Shown here one piece after another: positions 61,421 through 64,000 of a stretch of 64,000 bases of DNA. The notes beneath the pieces are model-generated. The model was not told the origin of the DNA, made no database searches, and saw only the letters and a program-made list of their open reading frames with translations. Position 1 is the stretch's first letter; each line of letters starts with the position of its first letter. A program made the position numbers and the translations under genes. The stretch covers positions 1-64,000 of the forward strand of contig JAKQHS010000041.1 in assembly GCA_029557915.1 (NCBI GenBank), in the 5' to 3' direction. The stretch is from Bacteroidota bacterium (GTDB lineage: Bacteria; Bacteroidota; Bacteroidia; Chitinophagales; Saprospiraceae).

Positions 61421-63805
61421 ATGAAGACTACGGACCATCACCTCAACGGCCTTACCAAAAGCATCAGTTATTTCATGAACACCCAAAACTGGTGGGGGCC
61501 CCTCCTGTTCATTTTTATCATCAGCGTCCTGGGCGTAGGCATGATCGGATTTCAGACCTACCACGACGCACCGCCATTGTCCGGGTTTAAGAACCAGGAA
61601 GGGGAAATCATTCTGGACAAGGCCGAAATCACCAAGGGTCAACTGGTTTTCCATAAATACAACCTTATGGAATACGGCAGTTTTTTCGGCGACGGGGCCC
61701 AGCGGGGGCCTGATTTCACTGCAGAAGCGCTTAACCAGGTAGCGAAAAACATGAAACTATATTACTCCGGGGTCTACCAGGATGAAAAAGGGGTGACGCC
61801 CGGTGAAGAGGCCATTATAAATATAGAGGCCCGGATTAAAAAGGAGCTGAAAAAAAACACTTACCGGAAGGAAGAGGATTTTATTTATGTTTCTCCGGCC
61901 CTGGCTTTCGCTTTAGGAAAGGTCAGGGAATATTACCTGGACCTCTTTTTTGAAAACAAGGAAGGTCGTGCTTTTTTGCCCAAAAATTATATTGAAAACA
62001 AAGAAGAGGTGGCCGCCCTCGGTTCCTTCTTTTTCTGGGGAGCCTGGGTCTGTGTCACCGAACGTCCGGGAAAAACGTTTAGTTACACCCACAACTGGCC
62101 CTTTGATCCGGAAGCCGGAAACACCCCGACCTCCCCGGTGATCCTGTGGAGCGTACTGGGCTTGTTGGGTTTTGTACTGGCCTGCGGCATTGTTTTGTAT
62201 TTTATTGGCCAATACAACCAGCTTCCCAATAAGTTTTTTAAACCCGCAACCCAGGACCTTTTTACCATGGAAAGGGTCAGAAACTACACGCCCAGCAGGA
62301 CGCAAAGGGCTACTTTTAAGTTTTTCCTGGTTGCTGCCCTTTTGTTTTTCCTTCAGGTATCCAGCGGCATCATTACCATAAACGATTTTGTAAACTTCCT
62401 GGGTTATATTGGAATTCATATCACCCAGGGCCTTCCGGTCACCATTCCCAGGAGCTGGCATCTCATGCTGGCTTTGTACTGGATATCCGCCTGCTGGATC
62501 GCCTCTTCGATTTTTATCCTGCCCATTCTTGCAAAAACAGAGGTCCGCGGCCAGCTCCGTCTGATCAATGTATTGTTTGTCCTATTATTTATCCTGGTCG
62601 GCGGCTCCCTCGCCGGCATGGTGCTTGGTCCCCTGAATATGCTGGGGGATTACTGGCACCTCCTGGGCAGCCAGGGCTGGGAATTCGTGGACTTTGGTAA
62701 AATTTACCAGGTCCTGCTCATGGTGATTTTTGCCCTTTGGGCGGTGATTATTTACCGGGGCATCAAACCTGCTTTTGTAAAAGGCCAGCACTGGAACCTC
62801 CCCAACTGGATCCTCTATTCGGTGATCGGGATTCCCCTGCTTTTCCTTTCCGGATTTGTAGCCAAACCCGAAACCAATTTTGTGATCGCAGACTTTTGGC
62901 GCTGGATGGTTGTGCACATGTGGGTGGAAGCCTTTTTTGAAGTTTTTATTACGGTCATCATCAGTTACCTCATGGTCCTGATGGGCCTGGTCAGCAAACA
63001 GGCCGCCATCCGGGTGGTCTATTTTGCCACCCTTCTTTTCCTGGGAACCGGTTTATTGGGTATATCCCATAATTTCTACTGGAACGCCAAACCCGTGGCC
63101 ACCATGGCCCTGGGCAGCGTATTTTCCACCTTGCAGTTTGTGCCCCTCATTCTGCTTACGGTAGAGGCCTGGAGATTTAAAAATACGCCCAAGATCGCGG
63201 TGGGTGAGGTGGAGCATAAAAACCTGGGTGATTTCGGCTTTCCAGTGGTCTTTTTATTTCTGGTAGCGGTCAATTTCTGGAATTTTTTCGGGGCCGGGGT
63301 ATTGGGCATCATCGTCAACCTGCCCATCATGAACTATTTCGAACACGGCACCTACCTGACCATCAATCATGCACACGCTGCCTTGATGGGGGTATATGGA
63401 AACATTTCGCTGGCGGCCCTTTTATTTGCCTCCAGCCTCCTTATCAAAGCGGAGCAGTGGAATAAAAAACTGCTGCTGGTGTCCTTCTGGTCCATCAATA
63501 TCGGCCTGATGCTGATGGTCGTCCTCGACCTCTTTCCCGCGGGAGCCATTCAATTTAAGGCCGTGGTGGAAAAAGGCTTGTGGTATGGGCGCTCCCATCA
63601 CTTCATTGAAAACGGAACGTTCATCTCCCTGACCTGGCTCCGGGGGATTGGGGCCAGCCTGTTTTTCTTCGGAGGCGTCATTCCATTCGCCTGGTTTATG
63701 GTGACCCGTTCCAGGCATCTGAAAGCCGCGGACCTAAGACAAGAATTCGAAATGAAGTCCAGCCCGGAACCCAGCCCCGAGCCTGAACTGGAGGAAGTCT
63801 ATTGA
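61421..63805 (+). CDS. norZ: Quinol-dependent nitric oxide reductase
   Basis: Reduces NO to N2O with quinol electrons in the inner membrane; 794 residues, the usual length of the one-subunit qNor (NorZ). The N-terminal cytochrome-c-like domain lacks a CxxCH haem motif, as expected for qNor (YGSFFGDGAQRGPDFTAEAL), and 13-14 helices follow. The haem and FeB ligands are in WRWMVVHMWVEAFFE and TINHAHAALMGVYGN. It detoxifies NO or completes denitrification; no other denitrification gene is in the window, so detoxification is preferred. Regulation by the divergent Rrf2 protein is likely. A terminator-like hairpin lies 12 bp behind the stop. Confidence 0.94.
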   Translation: MKTTDHHLNGLTKSISYFMNTQNWWGPLLFIFIISVLGVGMIGFQTYHDAPPLSGFKNQEGEIILDKAEITKGQLVFHKYNLMEYGSFFGDGAQRGPDFTAEALNQVAKNMKLYYSGVYQDEKGVTPGEEAIINIEARIKKELKKNTYRKEEDFIYVSPALAFALGKVREYYLDLFFENKEGRAFLPKNYIENKEEVAALGSFFFWGAWVCVTERPGKTFSYTHNWPFDPEAGNTPTSPVILWSVLGLLGFVLACGIVLYFIGQYNQLPNKFFKPATQDLFTMERVRNYTPSRTQRATFKFFLVAALLFFLQVSSGIITINDFVNFLGYIGIHITQGLPVTIPRSWHLMLALYWISACWIASSIFILPILAKTEVRGQLRLINVLFVLLFILVGGSLAGMVLGPLNMLGDYWHLLGSQGWEFVDFGKIYQVLLMVIFALWAVIIYRGIKPAFVKGQHWNLPNWILYSVIGIPLLFLSGFVAKPETNFVIADFWRWMVVHMWVEAFFEVFITVIISYLMVLMGLVSKQAAIRVVYFATLLFLGTGLLGISHNFYWNAKPVATMALGSVFSTLQFVPLILLTVEAWRFKNTPKIAVGEVEHKNLGDFGFPVVFLFLVAVNFWNFFGAGVLGIIVNLPIMNYFEHGTYLTINHAHAALMGVYGNISLAALLFASSLLIKAEQWNKKLLLVSFWSINIGLMLMVVLDLFPAGAIQFKAVVEKGLWYGRSHHFIENGTFISLTWLRGIGASLFFFGGVIPFAWFMVTRSRHLKAADLRQEFEMKSSPEPSPEPELEEVY

Positions 63806-63816
63806 TCTTGTCGCTT

Positions 63817-63834
63817 AAAACCATCTGGTTTTTT
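63817..63834 (+). terminator. Rho-independent terminator of the nitric oxide reductase gene
   Basis: AAAACCA-TC-TGGTTTT followed by TT forms a 7-bp stem and a U-rich end 12 bp behind the stop codon. Confidence 0.6.
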
Positions 63835-63935
63835 ACGAACCCGGAAAATAAACCAGCCCGTTTTTAAGTTATTGAAACAAGGCTTGTGTCCGGAAATGCA
63901 TCTATACCAGATGGTTCAACGGCAAAATAGGTAAG

Positions 63936-64000
63936 TATGAAATTTGACTACGGGGTCCCAGAATTTTACGTTTCTGATCCCAATATAAACCACTTCAACA
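63936..64000 (+). CDS. Possible start of a gene cut by the window end
   Basis: An ATG at 63936 opens a frame without a stop to the last base, beginning MKFDYGVPEF. About 21 codons are too few to name it, and the call rests only on the open frame and the free space before it. Confidence 0.3.

Noticed and set aside
1-64000. CRISPR arrays, prophage or secretion-system clusters
   Set aside because: No spacer-repeat alternation, phage structural genes or effector clusters are present; the S74 domain alone is not a phage sign here because the protein has an export signal.

Overview
The window reads as a chromosomal segment of a Bacteroidota member, most likely of the Saprospiria/Chitinophagia type. 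The evidence is type IX secretion (T9SS) C-terminal sorting domains, two TonB-dependent outer-membrane receptors, DUF3857/transglutaminase proteins, GH97 and DUF4038 glycosidase genes, an S74-chaperoned repeat adhesin, Bacteroidota promoters (TTG, 19-20 nt, TAnnTTTG), and almost no Shine-Dalgarno sequences. No rRNA, tRNA or CRISPR array was recognised. Placement below phylum is inference.

Layout. 0.1-3.2 kb: sugar O-acetyltransferase, a membrane protein, and an arsenic module (arsR, arsM). 3.4-5.9 kb: CvfB-like S1 protein, MscS channel, small Cys-rich exported protein. 6.1-13 kb: envelope block with a giant repeat adhesin, a T9SS cargo, a lipoprotein and a TonB-type receptor. 13-20 kb: hybrid histidine kinase, coiled-coil protein, monofunctional glycosyltransferase, triple-rhodanese protein, GlxA-type regulator. 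20-27 kb: membrane-protein/winged-helix operon, DUF4153 protein and two DUF3857 proteins, one with a lost catalytic Cys. 27-38.6 kb: TonB receptor with a structured 5' leader, sugar dehydrogenases, esterase, frameshifted DUF4038 glycosidase and a ThuA/dehydrogenase/cytochrome c fusion. 39-45 kb: PadR/ABC permease pair, then SulP transporter plus beta-carbonic anhydrase with a divergent TetR regulator. 45-48.3 kb: a decayed mnmE 3' end, higBA toxin-antitoxin, intact mnmE. 48.5-52.4 kb: GH97 plus a decayed zone with a REP-associated transposase, REP hairpins and orphan T9SS domains. 52.3-64 kb: a tiny Cys-rich ORF, PAP2 phosphatase, second ArsR, Gfo/Idh oxidoreductase, CDF metal exporter, maltokinase-like kinase, adenylate cyclase-TPR protein, and an Rrf2 (NsrR-like) regulator divergent from a quinol nitric oxide reductase.

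How genes work together. Three stress circuits are visible with their operators: arsenic (two paralogous ArsR proteins of identical layout sharing an ATCG-N8-CGAT operator, one next to arsM), nitric oxide (Cys-containing Rrf2 protein and qNor around one shared palindrome), and bicarbonate (SulP plus carbonic anhydrase). The 27-38 kb block looks like a sugar-oxidation and glycan-use neighbourhood.

The most unusual non-coding property is a set of short tandem-repeat arrays that mostly start at or just after stop codons; one array runs into the start of the PAP2 gene and encodes MNR repeats. Other leads are the mnmE 3'-end duplication around higBA, the REP/transposase unit inside 120-150 bp direct repeats, and the TonB-receptor leader with competing helices. 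Protein families were assigned from motifs by eye; no database search was run.
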